A stretch of DNA of 64,000 nt from JAIBJN01 sp963784175 (GCA_963784175.1 CAWAQJ010000018.1:248001-312000); one strand, 5' to 3'. Numbered from the stretch's first letter, positions 50,089 through 59,067 are shown. The notes: generated from the letters alone by a model not told the origin. Translations and numbers: made by a program.

Positions 50089-50393
50089 GCGAGACCTGGA
50101 TCGTGATCGGCGTGGTCGGCGTGTTGACGATCGCGCTCAAGGCGGTCGGCCCGGTCCTCCTCGGCGGCAAGCCCCTCCCGGAGCACCTGACCGGCATCGT
50201 CGGCCTCCTCGCCCCCGCTCTCCTGGCCGCGCTCGTCGTCACGCAGGTGCTCGGGGGAGACGAGGAGATCGTCGTCGACGAGCGGCTCGTCGGCCTCGGC
50301 GCGGCCGTCGTCGCGCTGCTCATGCGGGCCCCATTGCTCGTCGTCGTGATCGTCGCCGCGGCCTCCACCGCGGTCGTTCGGCTGTTCATCTAG
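50085..50393 (+). CDS. azlD: AzlD-family small exporter subunit
   Basis: 102-residue protein with four hydrophobic helices (IVIGVVGVLTIALKAVGPVLLGG, LLAPALLAALVVTQVL, LVGLGAAVVALLM, APLLVVVIVAAASTAVVRL). Size and context identify it as the AzlD/YgaH partner of AzlC. GTG start overlaps the azlC stop. Confidence 0.9.
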   Translation: MSETWIVIGVVGVLTIALKAVGPVLLGGKPLPEHLTGIVGLLAPALLAALVVTQVLGGDEEIVVDERLVGLGAAVVALLMRAPLLVVVIVAAASTAVVRLFI

Positions 50394-50412
50394 CCGGTCG
50401 TGACGGTTCTCC

Positions 50413-50465
50413 TTGACAGACCTGCCAGGCCTGTTAACACTGCCCGGAATCGGCAACCTTGGGGG
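50413..50465 (+). promoter_or_regulatory. Promoter and 5'-end motif of LVIVD gene 1
   Basis: TTGACA (50413-50418), 17 bp, AACACT (50436-50441), 9 bp, CGGCAACCTTGGGGG (50451-50465). This is the most diverged version of the module shared by all six paralogues. Confidence 0.7.
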
Positions 50466-50553
50466 AGTTCGCGTGCCGATCCCGCCAGTCAGTTGGTCTC
50501 GCCATCCAGGCGTGTTTCGGCATGGACTTCCCTCGACACCCAGGGAGGTGCCA

Positions 50554-51936
50554 ATGAGTAAGGTCAAGCTCTTCGCGGCGCTCGCGCTCGTTGCGATCGG
50601 GATCGTCGCCGCGCCGCTCAGCGCGTCCGGGCCGCCCAAAGTCCCGGTCGTGGCAGATTGGGCCGTCACCGACAACCTGACGGCACTCGGGTACGCGCCG
50701 CGGCCAAATCCGGCCGCCGGCGTCTTCAACTCCGACCTCGCCTTCTGGGGCGACTATGCGTTCCAGGGCACGTACGACGGCTTCCGGATCGTGGACATCG
50801 CGAAGCCGTCGCGTCCGAAGGAAGTGCTCTTCCAGCCCTGTAACGGGAACCAGGGCGACATCGTCGTCTGGGGCAGCGGGAAGGACAAGCCCGACCTACT
50901 GGTCCGCTCGTACAACACACCTGCTCCAGCCGGCCTGACGTGCGACGGGCAGACGATCCCGACCGGGTTCGAGGGCATCCACGTCTTCGACCTGTCGAAC
51001 TTCGGGAACCCGCAGCTCGTCGCGCAGGTGCCCGTGACCGGCGGGTCGCACACCGCGACCCTCGTGCCGGACACGGCCAACAACCGCGTGATCATCTACA
51101 ACCAGACGTCGGGCTCCGCGCCGCCGTTCATCTCGATTATCTCGGTGCCGCTGAACAACCTCGCCGGCACCAGCGTCATCGGCACGGCTCCGCTCACTGA
51201 GGCGGGCGCCTGCCATGACAGCGGCGTCATCCTCGGCAAGGTCAACAAGATGGTCTGCGCGAGCCATGACCACGCGAACGTGTTCGACATCGGCGCGAAC
51301 GAGATCCCGGGCGGCAGCATCACGAGCCCGCAGTTCCTGTACACGATCTCGGAGCCCGGTGTCTGCAACGAGCCCGATACCGTTCCGCCGAATCCGCAAC
51401 GCCCCTGCAACGGGAACTGGCACTCCGCCGCGTGGACGTTCGACGGCAAGGTCATCATCCTCGGCTGGGAGCCCGGGGGCGGCGGGCAGCCCGAATGCGA
51501 GGCGACCGATCCGCCTGTCAAGAAGAGCTGGTTCTTCTACAGCGCGAGCAACGGCGCCAAGCTCGGCCAGTTCGTCCTGCCGCGACCGCAGACGGCAGCC
51601 GAGAACTGCACGATCCACAACTACAACGTCGTCCCGCTCAGGAACAAGGGCGGCAAGCCGCGCTACGCGCTCGTGGGCGGGAACTACCAGGCCGGCATCA
51701 GCGTCGTGGACTTCACGAACCCTGCTGCCGCGAAGGAGATCGCCTACGCGGACCCGCCGCCGCTCGTCCCGACACAGCTCGGTGGCGACTGGTCGACCTA
51801 CTGGTACAACGGCCGCATCTACGAGTCGGACATCACGAGGGGCCTGCTCATCTGGCGCCTCAACGACCCGGCGGTGACGTCGTACTTCCGTACCGACCAC
51901 CTGAACCCGCAGACGTCCGAGTTCTCCATCGACTAG
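50554..51936 (+). CDS. Secreted LVIVD-repeat beta-propeller protein, paralogue 1
   Basis: 460 residues; GGGAGGTG precedes the ATG. Signal peptide 1-25 (KLFAALALVAIGIVAAPLSAS). The mature part is repeated blades of the LVIVD type (GFRIVDIAKPSRPKEV, GIHVFDLSNFGNPQLVAQ, GISVVDFTNPAAAKEIAYADPPP). Conserved CHDSGVI, HSAAWTFDGKVII and ENCTIHNYN elements hold His and Cys residues at matching places in all six copies, which could bind metal or form disulfides. C-terminus HLNPQTSEFSID. Eight Cys. Function unknown; LVIVD repeats occur in surface proteins. Own promoter and terminator, so monocistronic. Confidence 0.85.
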   Translation: MSKVKLFAALALVAIGIVAAPLSASGPPKVPVVADWAVTDNLTALGYAPRPNPAAGVFNSDLAFWGDYAFQGTYDGFRIVDIAKPSRPKEVLFQPCNGNQGDIVVWGSGKDKPDLLVRSYNTPAPAGLTCDGQTIPTGFEGIHVFDLSNFGNPQLVAQVPVTGGSHTATLVPDTANNRVIIYNQTSGSAPPFISIISVPLNNLAGTSVIGTAPLTEAGACHDSGVILGKVNKMVCASHDHANVFDIGANEIPGGSITSPQFLYTISEPGVCNEPDTVPPNPQRPCNGNWHSAAWTFDGKVIILGWEPGGGGQPECEATDPPVKKSWFFYSASNGAKLGQFVLPRPQTAAENCTIHNYNVVPLRNKGGKPRYALVGGNYQAGISVVDFTNPAAAKEIAYADPPPLVPTQLGGDWSTYWYNGRIYESDITRGLLIWRLNDPAVTSYFRTDHLNPQTSEFSID

Positions 51937-51955
51937 CCCTGCGAGGCAAGAACTC

Positions 51956-51990
51956 AAGCGAGAGGTCGCCTGCGAGGCGACCTCTCGCTT
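51956..51990 (+). terminator. Terminator of LVIVD gene 1
   Basis: Perfect 16-bp stem (AAGCGAGAGGTCGCCT and complement) with a GCG loop. The descending arm ends in the first bases of the next gene's TTGACA box. Confidence 0.8.
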
Positions 51991-52044
51991 GACAATCAGG
52001 GCAAAGAGGGAAAAGACTTCCGGGGTCAGGCAGGCACTTGGGGG
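51989..52044 (+). promoter_or_regulatory. Promoter and 5'-end motif of LVIVD gene 2
   Basis: TTGACA (51989-51994), 18 bp, AAGACT (52013-52018), 9 bp, AGGCAGGCA (52028-52036), CTT, GGGGG (52040-52044). The leader later has CCCCCGGCGAACT near 52099-52111 that could pair with the G-run. Confidence 0.75.
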
Positions 52045-52138
52045 AAGCTTCGCCGCATCACTCGCGTCCGCTGTTGGCCGTACGGCGGGCCTTCGGCTCC
52101 CCCGGCGAACTGCAGGTCTGCGCGTGAAAGGAGCTTCT

Positions 52139-53671
52139 ATGAAGAGACTGCGACTCTTGATCGCATGTGCGGTCGTGGTCATCGGGGTGACCATTCCGTT
52201 GACCGCATCGGCAGTGCCGCCGGGAGCAGGGGCGGCGACAGCGACGTACGAGTACACGCAGAACATGCATCCGCTCGGGTACTCGGCGCGTCAGGTCCCG
52301 CTCGACAACACCGTTGCCGGGCAGGGAAGCTTCAACTCCGACCTCGCGTTCTGGGGCAAAACCGCCGTCCAGGGCACCTACGCCGGCTTCCGGTTGGTCG
52401 ACGTCTCGGCGCCGTCGAACCCGAAGGAGATCGTCAACTGGGAGCAGTGCGAGAGCCGGAACAACAGCAACGGGAACCAGGGCGACGTCATCATCTGGGG
52501 TGACCTCCTCATCCGCTCCTGGAACTCGGGGACGCCCGCCCCGCACTATCCGGCCGGGCACCCGTTGGCGGGTCAGACCATCCCGGTCACCGATCCCGCG
52601 CGCTTCACGACGCCTGGGGCGTTCTGCGGCGATTGGCCGATGTTCCGCGAGCCGGCGGCGCCACCGCTGCCCGAGCGCGGCCAGGAGGGCGTGCACATCA
52701 TCGACATCAGCGATCCGACGAGTCCTGACGTCATTGGCTTCGTCGACACGCCGTGCGGCTCACACACGGAGACGCTCGTTCCGGATCTCGCGAACGACCG
52801 GCTCCTCGTCTACAGCAACTCGTCTGCGAACACGACGTTCGGCGTGCCCGGTGGTGGCGAGCTTCCGCTCAACTGCCGCGGCATCGACATCATCGAAGTG
52901 CCTCTGGACGATCCGGCCTCGGCTTCGTACCTGCGGTTCGAGCGGTCAGGCGACCCGGACGAGGACATCGAGCATGCCCACTCGTGCCACGACACCTCGG
53001 TAATCCTCGGCGACGCGAACCTCGTGTCGTGCACCGGCTCCGGGGGCCCTGGCAACGGGGCCAGCGTGTTCACCATCGACCCCGCCCTCGGCGGCTCGAA
53101 GGAAGACCCGAAGTGGCTCTACCACAAGGTGACGGGCGGCATCGCGCTCGGCCACTCCTCATCGTTCACGTGGGACGGCGAGGTCCTGGTCATCAGCCAC
53201 GAGCCCGGCGGCGGATCCGGCGCCAACTGCGAGGCGACCGACAACCCGCTCGAGCGGACGTTCTTCTACGTCGACGCCGACACCGGGGCTTCGCTCGGCC
53301 AGTTCACGATCCCACGGCCGCAAACGAACGTCGAGAACTGCACGACCCACAACTACGACATCGTCCCGCTTCGCGACCGGTACGTGATGGTCAGCGGGAA
53401 CTACCAGTCTGGGATCTCCGTGATCGACTTCACGGACCCGGCAAACGCGAAGGAGATCGCCTACGCGGATCCGGCTCCGCTCGTCGACCCGAACCCGCCC
53501 GTCGGCATCGAGCTCGGCGGCGACTGGTCCACCTACTGGTACAACGGCTTCATCTACGAGTCCGACATCACGCGCGGGCTCATCATCTGGAACCTCAGCG
53601 ACAACGCCGTCGCCGGAGCGAGGAAGCTCGACCACCTCAACCCGCAGACGACGGAGTTCACCATCGACTGA
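52139..53671 (+). CDS. Secreted LVIVD-repeat beta-propeller protein, paralogue 2
   Basis: 510 residues; AAAGGAG 5 nt before the ATG. Signal peptide 1-25 (KRLRLLIACAVVVIGVTIPLTASA). Same plan as its neighbours: FNSDLAFWGKTAVQGTYAGFRLVDVSAP, NGNQGDVIIWGDLLIRSWNSG, GVHIIDISDPTSPDVIGFVDTPCGSHTETLVPD, SCHDTSVILGDANLV, GHSSSFTWDGEVLVISHEPGGG, ENCTTHNYDIVPL, GISVIDFTDPANAKEIAYADP. It shares with paralogue 3 an extra ~45-residue loop (AGQTIPVTDPARFTTPGAFCGDWPMFREPA), so 2 and 3 are sister copies. Confidence 0.85.
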   Translation: MKRLRLLIACAVVVIGVTIPLTASAVPPGAGAATATYEYTQNMHPLGYSARQVPLDNTVAGQGSFNSDLAFWGKTAVQGTYAGFRLVDVSAPSNPKEIVNWEQCESRNNSNGNQGDVIIWGDLLIRSWNSGTPAPHYPAGHPLAGQTIPVTDPARFTTPGAFCGDWPMFREPAAPPLPERGQEGVHIIDISDPTSPDVIGFVDTPCGSHTETLVPDLANDRLLVYSNSSANTTFGVPGGGELPLNCRGIDIIEVPLDDPASASYLRFERSGDPDEDIEHAHSCHDTSVILGDANLVSCTGSGGPGNGASVFTIDPALGGSKEDPKWLYHKVTGGIALGHSSSFTWDGEVLVISHEPGGGSGANCEATDNPLERTFFYVDADTGASLGQFTIPRPQTNVENCTTHNYDIVPLRDRYVMVSGNYQSGISVIDFTDPANAKEIAYADPAPLVDPNPPVGIELGGDWSTYWYNGFIYESDITRGLIIWNLSDNAVAGARKLDHLNPQTTEFTID

Positions 53672-53700
53672 GCCCGCCTCAGGCGAGCTTTGGAACCCAG

Positions 53701-53732
53701 GGGAGGCCGCCGCAAGGCGGCCTCCCTCGTTT
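53701..53732 (+). terminator. Terminator of LVIVD gene 2
   Basis: GGGAGGCCGCC, GCAA tetraloop, GGCGGCCTCCC, then TCGTTT. The hairpin core is the same as in the next two terminators. Confidence 0.88.
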
Positions 53733-53747
53733 CCATGACGGCCTCAC

Positions 53748-53802
53748 TTGACAAGTCCGCCCCGAGGGAAAGAGACTTGCACTTCAGGCAGGCAATAGGG
53801 GG
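53748..53802 (+). promoter_or_regulatory. Promoter and 5'-end motif of LVIVD gene 3
   Basis: TTGACA (53748-53753), 18 bp, GAGACT (53772-53777), 8 bp, AGGCAGGCA (53786-53794), ATA, GGGGG (53798-53802). A CTCCCGCGAAAC segment lies near the Shine-Dalgarno. Confidence 0.75.
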
Positions 53803-53878
53803 CCGGGCCGGCAGGGCGCGGGGCACATGCCGGGCATCTCCGTTTCGACTCCCGCGAAACAAGTGGAGGTGGGTACTG

Positions 53879-55441
53879 GTGAAAGTCAAGCTTGCGCTTG
53901 CGCTGGTTGCGCTTGCCGTCGGGCTGATCGCCTCACCGCTCGGCGCGAACCCTCGCGTCGACATCGTCAGCACGTGGGCGGTCTCCGACAACATGACGGC
54001 GCTCGGCTATTCCGCGCGCGTCGTCCCGCTCGACAACAACTCTCCCGACAATCGGGACGGAGTGTTCAACTCCGACCTCGCCTTCCAGGACGACATGGTC
54101 GTCCAGGGGACGTACGGCGGCTTCCGGCTCGTCGACGTGACCTACCCGTCGCGGCCCAAGGAGATCGTCAACTGGGAGCAGTGTGCCGCCGGCACCAACA
54201 CCGTCGGCAACCAGGGCGACGTGATCGTCTGGGGCGATCTCGTCATCCGCTCCTGGAACTCCGGGACGCCCGCGCCGGTGTACCCGGTTGGGCATCCGAT
54301 GGCGGGTCAGACGATTCCGGTCACGGACCCCGCCCGCTTCACGACGCCTGGTGCGTTCTGCGGTGACTGGCCGATGTTCCGCGAGCCTGCGGACCCGGCA
54401 ACCGGTCTCGCCGAGCGCGGCCAGGAAGGCGTGCACATCATCGACATCTCGAATCCGAAGGCCCCAGACACCGTCGCGTTCGTCGATACGCCGTGCGGCT
54501 CGCACACCGAGACGCTCGTTCCGGATCTCGCCAACGGCCGCCTGCTCGTCTACTCGAACTCGTCGAGCGGCAACGTCTTCGGCGATCCTCCGGGTGACCC
54601 GCCGCCGCTCTCCTGCGCCGGCTACGACATCATCTCGATCCCGCTGGCCAACCCGGCAGCGGCGTCCTACGTGCGCTTCGAGGCAGCCGGCGATCCCTCC
54701 ATGCCCCCGGGCACGGATCACCATCCCTGCCATGACACCTCGATCATCCTCGCCGACGTGAACCTCGTCGCCTGCGCAGGCGGCGGCTCCGACGTCGAGG
54801 GCTCTGGCGTGACCGTGCACACGACGGATCCGGCCCAGGGCGGCTCGCTGACCGACCCGAAGTACCTGTACCACAAGACCACGGGCGGTAGCGGCATCGG
54901 CCACTCGGCCACCTTCACGTACGACGGCAAGATCATCGTCGTCGGCCACGAGCAGGGTGGCGGCAGCGGCGCAGAGTGCGACGCGCTCGACCCGATCGTC
55001 GAGAGGACGTTCTTCTTCCTCGACGCCAAGACGGGCGACATCGTCGGCTCCGAGCCCATTCCGCGTGTCCAGACGAACCTGGAGAACTGCGTCACGCACA
55101 ACTTCAACACCGTCCCGCTCAAGAACAAGAACGGGAAGCCGCGCTACGTGCTCGTCAGCGGCAACTACCAGTCGGGCATCTCGGTCATCGACTTCAGCGA
55201 CCCGGCGAACGCGGAAGAGATCGCGTACGCGGATCCGCCGCCGCTCGTCGACCCGAACCCGCCCGTCGGCATCGAGCTCGGCGGCGACTGGTCGTCCTAC
55301 TGGTACAACGGCCGCATCTACGAGTCCGACATCACGAGGGGCCTCCTCATCTGGCGCCTCGACGATCCGGCGGTCGACACCTACCTGCGCACTACGGGCT
55401 CGAACAACCCGCAGACGACGCTGTTCACGATCGACAAGTAA
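53879..55441 (+). CDS. Secreted LVIVD-repeat beta-propeller protein, paralogue 3
   Basis: 520 residues from the GTG at 53879, 8 nt after GGAGGT; the frame is open to 53690 but that part is leader. Signal peptide 1-23 (KVKLALALVALAVGLIASPLGA). Blades as in the family: FNSDLAFQDDMVVQGTYGGFRLVDVTYPSRPKEIVNWEQC, GVHIIDISNPKAPDTVAFVDTPCGSHTETLVPD, PCHDTSIILADVNLVACAG, GHSATFTYDGKIIVVGHEQGGG, ENCVTHNFNTVPLKNKNGKPRYVLVSGNYQSGISVIDFSDP. C-terminus NNPQTTLFTIDK. Carries the same loop insertion as paralogue 2. Extracellular, function unknown. Confidence 0.85.
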   Translation: MKVKLALALVALAVGLIASPLGANPRVDIVSTWAVSDNMTALGYSARVVPLDNNSPDNRDGVFNSDLAFQDDMVVQGTYGGFRLVDVTYPSRPKEIVNWEQCAAGTNTVGNQGDVIVWGDLVIRSWNSGTPAPVYPVGHPMAGQTIPVTDPARFTTPGAFCGDWPMFREPADPATGLAERGQEGVHIIDISNPKAPDTVAFVDTPCGSHTETLVPDLANGRLLVYSNSSSGNVFGDPPGDPPPLSCAGYDIISIPLANPAAASYVRFEAAGDPSMPPGTDHHPCHDTSIILADVNLVACAGGGSDVEGSGVTVHTTDPAQGGSLTDPKYLYHKTTGGSGIGHSATFTYDGKIIVVGHEQGGGSGAECDALDPIVERTFFFLDAKTGDIVGSEPIPRVQTNLENCVTHNFNTVPLKNKNGKPRYVLVSGNYQSGISVIDFSDPANAEEIAYADPPPLVDPNPPVGIELGGDWSSYWYNGRIYESDITRGLLIWRLDDPAVDTYLRTTGSNNPQTTLFTIDK

Positions 55442-55465
55442 GCCTCGCTCTAGCGAAGCTCGAAC

Positions 55466-55491
55466 GGGAGGCCGCCGCAAGGCGGCCTCCC
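55466..55491 (+). terminator. Terminator of LVIVD gene 3
   Basis: GGGAGGCCGCC, GCAA, GGCGGCCTCCC; only 5 nt before the TTGACA box of gene 4. Confidence 0.85.
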
Positions 55492-55496
55492 TCGTC

Positions 55497-55552
55497 TTGA
55501 CAAGGAGAGGGAAAAAGGCGAAAACTTGAAACCGTCAGGCAGGCATCAGGGG
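55497..55552 (+). promoter_or_regulatory. Promoter and 5'-end motif of LVIVD gene 4
   Basis: TTGACA (55497-55502), 18 bp, AAAACT (55521-55526), 10 bp, AGGCAGGCA (55537-55545), TCA, GGGG (55549-55552). TCCCCGGCGAACT at 55611-55623 lies just before the Shine-Dalgarno and could pair with the G-run. Confidence 0.75.
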
Positions 55553-55637
55553 AGCCAGCTCGACCATCTCGGCGGTACGAGGACTTGGGCGGCGGCGATG
55601 GGCTGGTGGGTCCCCGGCGAACTAAGGGGAGGTACCT

Positions 55638-57470
55638 GTGAGGAAGTTGAAGCTCATGCTCGCGCTCGTGGCGCTGAGCATCGGGGTCGTCGCCGCACCG
55701 CTCGGCGCGAGCTCGAACGTCCCGCACGTCAGCGACTGGGCGATCTCGCCCAACCTGACGGCGCTCGGATTCTCTGCGAATCCCGTGCCGCTCGAGGCGG
55801 CCGCCCCCGACGACGGGGTCTACAACTCCGACCTCGCGTTCTGGGGCGACATGGCAGTGCAGGGCACATACGACGGCTTCGTGCTCCACGACATCACGTT
55901 CCCGTCGCGCCCGAAGGTGATCCTGAACTACACCGACTGCTACCCGCAGGGGAACAGGCAGGGCGGGAACCAGGGCGACATCACGATCTGGGGGAACATC
56001 CTCGTCCGCTCCTCGAACTCGAACGCAGGGGCTGGGCAGACCTGTGACGGCGATCCCGTCCCGGTCGGCTTCGAGGGCCTGATCGTGTTCGACATCTCGA
56101 ACAAGCTCGATCCGGACGTCGTCGCGATGGTCGATCTGCCGTGCGGATCGCACACGCAGACGCTGGTGCCGGACGTCGCCAACGGGCGCGTCCTCATCTA
56201 CAACAGCTCCACCACGGGCGTCCCGTGTGCGGGCCTCGAGATCGTCGAGATCCCGCTCGCGAACCCGGCGGGAGCGCACTTCGTGCGCTTCGAGCCGTCG
56301 GGCGACCCGGTTCCGCCGCTGCCGAACGTCGTCACCGTCAACGCCCCGTCCCCCGCGGCCGGGACGTACGTGGCGAGCGGCGCCAACTGGGGCACGATGG
56401 CACCTGAGGCGGGAATCGCCGGCAGCTTCGCGGTCGTGAACGGCCCCGACCCGGCCAACCCCGCCGCCGTGCCTTCGCAGGGCTGCGGCCCGCTCATCGG
56501 GTTCCCGGCCGGCGCGATCGCGGTCGTCGACCGCGGCCCGACCGGCTGCGGGTTCCTCCTGAAGGCGCAGAACGCCCAGGCGGCGGGAGCCGTCGCCGTG
56601 GTCGTCGTGAACAACGTCGCCGGGGCGCCGATCACGCTCGGCGGTGAGGATCCGGGCCACACGGTCACGATCCCGGCGATGATGGTCTCGCAGACCGACG
56701 GCGCCGTGATCAAGGCAGGCCTGCCCGCCACGGGCAAGGTCGCCACGGCCATGATGCCGGAGACCCCGGAGCGGTCGTGCCACGACACCGGCGTGATCCT
56801 GGGCGACGTCATGAAGGTCGCCTGCGCCGGGCACGACGGCTACACCGTGTGGACGATCGACCCGGCCGAGGGCGGCTCGCTCGAGGATCCGAAGATCCTC
56901 TACTCCAAGATGGTGGAGGGCGTGACCGTCGGCCATTCGGCCGCGTTCACCTGGGACGGCAAGGTCCTCGTCTTCGGGCACGAGCCCGGCGGCGGGACCC
57001 AGGCCCAGTGCCAGGCGACGAGTGCCGACGTCAACCGGAGGGTGTTCTTCATCGACGTCGAGACCGGCGAGCAGCTGGGCTCGTTCCTGCATCCGAGGCC
57101 GCAGACCGACCTCGAGAACTGCACGTGGCACAACTACAACGTCGTGCCGCTCAAGAACAAGAACGGGAAGCCGCGCTACATCCTCGTCTCGAGCGCCTAC
57201 CAGGCCGGGACGAACGTGGTCGACTTCTCCGACCCGACGAACGCCAAGGAGATCGCGTTCGCCGATCCGCCTCCCCTCGTCGACCCGGATCCTCCGGTCG
57301 GCATCGAGGGCGGCGGCGACTGGTCGAGCTACTGGTACGACGGGCGGATCTACGAGTCCGACATGACGCGCGGGCTCACGATCTGGCGGCTGAACGATCC
57401 GGCGGTGGACACCTACCTCCGGACCGGCCACCTCAACCCGCAGACCCAGGAGTTCTCGATCGACAGGTAA
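55638..57470 (+). CDS. Secreted LVIVD-repeat beta-propeller with inserted PA domain, paralogue 4
   Basis: 610 residues; GGGGAGG before the GTG start. Signal peptide 1-24. Propeller blades as in the family (YNSDLAFWGDMAVQGTYDGFVLHDITFPSRPKVI; GLIVFDISNKLDPDVVAMVDLPCGSHTQTLVPD; GTNVVDFSDPTNAKEIAFADPPP; HLNPQTQEFSIDR). Between FEPSGDP and the CHDTGVI blade an insert of about 146 residues (231-376) reads as a protease-associated domain: AGSFAVVNGPDP, GAIAVVDRGPTGCGFLLKAQNAQAAGAVAVVVVNN, TVTIPAMMVSQTDGAVIKAGL. PA domains bind peptides or cap active sites. None of the other five copies has it. Confidence 0.87.
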   Translation: MRKLKLMLALVALSIGVVAAPLGASSNVPHVSDWAISPNLTALGFSANPVPLEAAAPDDGVYNSDLAFWGDMAVQGTYDGFVLHDITFPSRPKVILNYTDCYPQGNRQGGNQGDITIWGNILVRSSNSNAGAGQTCDGDPVPVGFEGLIVFDISNKLDPDVVAMVDLPCGSHTQTLVPDVANGRVLIYNSSTTGVPCAGLEIVEIPLANPAGAHFVRFEPSGDPVPPLPNVVTVNAPSPAAGTYVASGANWGTMAPEAGIAGSFAVVNGPDPANPAAVPSQGCGPLIGFPAGAIAVVDRGPTGCGFLLKAQNAQAAGAVAVVVVNNVAGAPITLGGEDPGHTVTIPAMMVSQTDGAVIKAGLPATGKVATAMMPETPERSCHDTGVILGDVMKVACAGHDGYTVWTIDPAEGGSLEDPKILYSKMVEGVTVGHSAAFTWDGKVLVFGHEPGGGTQAQCQATSADVNRRVFFIDVETGEQLGSFLHPRPQTDLENCTWHNYNVVPLKNKNGKPRYILVSSAYQAGTNVVDFSDPTNAKEIAFADPPPLVDPDPPVGIEGGGDWSSYWYDGRIYESDMTRGLTIWRLNDPAVDTYLRTGHLNPQTQEFSIDR

Positions 57471-57492
57471 GCCTCGCTCTCAGCGAAGCTCG

Positions 57493-57522
57493 AACGGAGG
57501 CCGCCGCAAGGCGGCCTCCGTT
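57493..57522 (+). terminator. Terminator of LVIVD gene 4
   Basis: Perfect 13-bp stem AACGGAGGCCGCC with its complement around GCAA. The TTGACA box of gene 5 starts 2 nt after the hairpin. Confidence 0.85.
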
Positions 57523-57523
57523 C

Positions 57524-57578
57524 TTGACAGTGGCATAGAGGTCCAAGAGACTCACGCTGCTAGGCAGGCAGAGGGGGG
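57524..57578 (+). promoter_or_regulatory. Promoter and 5'-end motif of LVIVD gene 5
   Basis: TTGACA (57524-57529), 17 bp, GAGACT (57547-57552), 9 bp, AGGCAGGCA (57562-57570), GAG, GGGGG (57574-57578). Shortest leader, ~65 nt to the GTG. Confidence 0.75.
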
Positions 57579-57623
57579 CCGGCCAGGAGCGGGCTTCCCG
57601 TGACCATATGGAGGTGGTTGCAC

Positions 57624-59012
57624 GTGAAGGTCCGGCTGCTGCTGGTGCTTGGCGCACTGGCCATCGGGCTCGTTGCGGCTCCTTTGAGCGCGACGCCCCC
57701 GCCGGTCCCACTCGTCGCCAACTGGGCGATCACGCCCAACCTGACGGCGCTCTCGTTCTCCGAGCGCAGCGTCCCGACGAGCGGCCCGGAATCGAACTTC
57801 ATCAACTCGGACTTGGCCTTCTGGGGCGACATGGTCGTCCAGGGCCACTACAACGGCTTCCGGCTCGTCGACGTGACCTATCCGTCGCGGCCGAAGGAGA
57901 TCATCGACTACGAGGAGTGCGCGCCGAAGAACCCGACCGGCGCCGTCCCCGGCAACCAGGGCGATATCGCCATCTACGGGAGCATCCTCAGCCGGTCGTG
58001 GAACTCGAACACGGGTCCGCTGGGCGCGTCCTGTGACGGCGACTTCGTGCCGCCGGGGTTCGAGGGCCTGCACATCTTCGACATCACCAACAAGACGAAC
58101 CCCGACCTGATCGCGTCGGTCGACCTGCAGTGCGGATCGCACACGCAGACGATGATCCCCGACCTCGCGAACAACCGGCTGATCGTCTACGTCGGCAGCT
58201 CGAGCGCGACGTGCCAGAACTTCGACATCGTCGAGATCCCGCTCTCGAACCCGGCCGGCGCACGGCTGCTCCGGCAGATCCCCACCGACGGGCATCCGTG
58301 CCACGACATCGGCGTCATCCTCGGCTCGGCGATGAAGCTCGGGTGCGCGGGCGGCAACAGCCTGGGCATCTACAGCCTCGGCGGCCCCGACGGCGGCTCC
58401 CTCGACGAGCCCATGAAGATGCACCACATCCTCCCCGGGATCCCGTCCTCGGGCCACTCGGCGTCGTTCACCTATGACGGCAAGGTCGTCATCTTCGGGT
58501 GGGAGCCGGGCGGCGGCGTGCGGCCAGCCTGCCAAGCCACGGGCGCGCCGCTCAACCCGCCGATCGCCGGCTCCGCAGTCCAGACCGACGACATGAAGTC
58601 GTACTTCTTCTTCTCGGTCGAGACCGGTGAGCTGCTCGGCAAGTTCATCATGCCGCGCAACCAGGGGGCCGACGAGGCGTGCACGATCCACAACTACAAC
58701 GTCGTGCCGCTGAGGAACAAGAACGGTAAGCCGCGCTATGTGCTCGTGTCCGGTAACTACATGTCCGGCATCAGCGTCGTCGACTTCACGAACCCGGCGG
58801 CGGCGAAGGAGATCGCCTACGCCGACCCGCCGGCCTTCGCGGACGGCTTCGAGGGCGGCGACTGGTCGACCTACTGGTACAACGGCCGGATCTACCAGTC
58901 CGACCTCGTCTGGGGCCTGCTCGTCTGGCGCCTGGACGACCCCGCGGTCATCCAGAACCTCAGGGTGCCGTTCTCCAATCCGCAGAGCCAGCTGTTCACG
59001 ATCGACCGCTAG
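57624..59012 (+). CDS. Secreted LVIVD-repeat beta-propeller protein, paralogue 5
   Basis: 462 residues from the GTG at 57624, 8 nt after GGAGGT. Signal peptide 1-23 (KVRLLLVLGALAIGLVAAPLSA). Family blades: NSDLAFWGDMVVQGHYNGFRLVDVTYPSRPKEIIDYEEC, GLHIFDITNKTNPDLIASVDLQCGSHTQTMIPD, PCHDIGVILGSAMKLGCAGG, GHSASFTYDGKVVIFGWEPGGG, EACTIHNYNVVPLRNKNGKPRYVLVSGNYMSGISVVDFTNP. It lacks both the paralogue 2/3 loop and the PA insert, so it is closest to the minimal form. C-terminus SNPQSQLFTIDR. Confidence 0.85.
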   Translation: MKVRLLLVLGALAIGLVAAPLSATPPPVPLVANWAITPNLTALSFSERSVPTSGPESNFINSDLAFWGDMVVQGHYNGFRLVDVTYPSRPKEIIDYEECAPKNPTGAVPGNQGDIAIYGSILSRSWNSNTGPLGASCDGDFVPPGFEGLHIFDITNKTNPDLIASVDLQCGSHTQTMIPDLANNRLIVYVGSSSATCQNFDIVEIPLSNPAGARLLRQIPTDGHPCHDIGVILGSAMKLGCAGGNSLGIYSLGGPDGGSLDEPMKMHHILPGIPSSGHSASFTYDGKVVIFGWEPGGGVRPACQATGAPLNPPIAGSAVQTDDMKSYFFFSVETGELLGKFIMPRNQGADEACTIHNYNVVPLRNKNGKPRYVLVSGNYMSGISVVDFTNPAAAKEIAYADPPAFADGFEGGDWSTYWYNGRIYQSDLVWGLLVWRLDDPAVIQNLRVPFSNPQSQLFTIDR

Positions 59013-59034
59013 ACCGGGCGATCGGACGCACCGA

Positions 59035-59067
59035 GGGGCGGCCGCCGAGAGGCGGCCGCCCCGTTTT
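59035..59067 (+). terminator. Terminator of LVIVD gene 5
   Basis: 12-bp stem GGGGCGGCCGCC, GAGA loop, GGCGGCCGCCCC, then GTTTT: the clearest intrinsic terminator of the array. Confidence 0.9.

Noticed and set aside
55425..57431. 668-codon and similar minus-strand frames opposite the LVIVD genes
   Set aside because: Recur opposite every paralogue simply because the paralogues are alike. Composition is shadow-like, and terminators and Shine-Dalgarno sites all lie on the plus strand.
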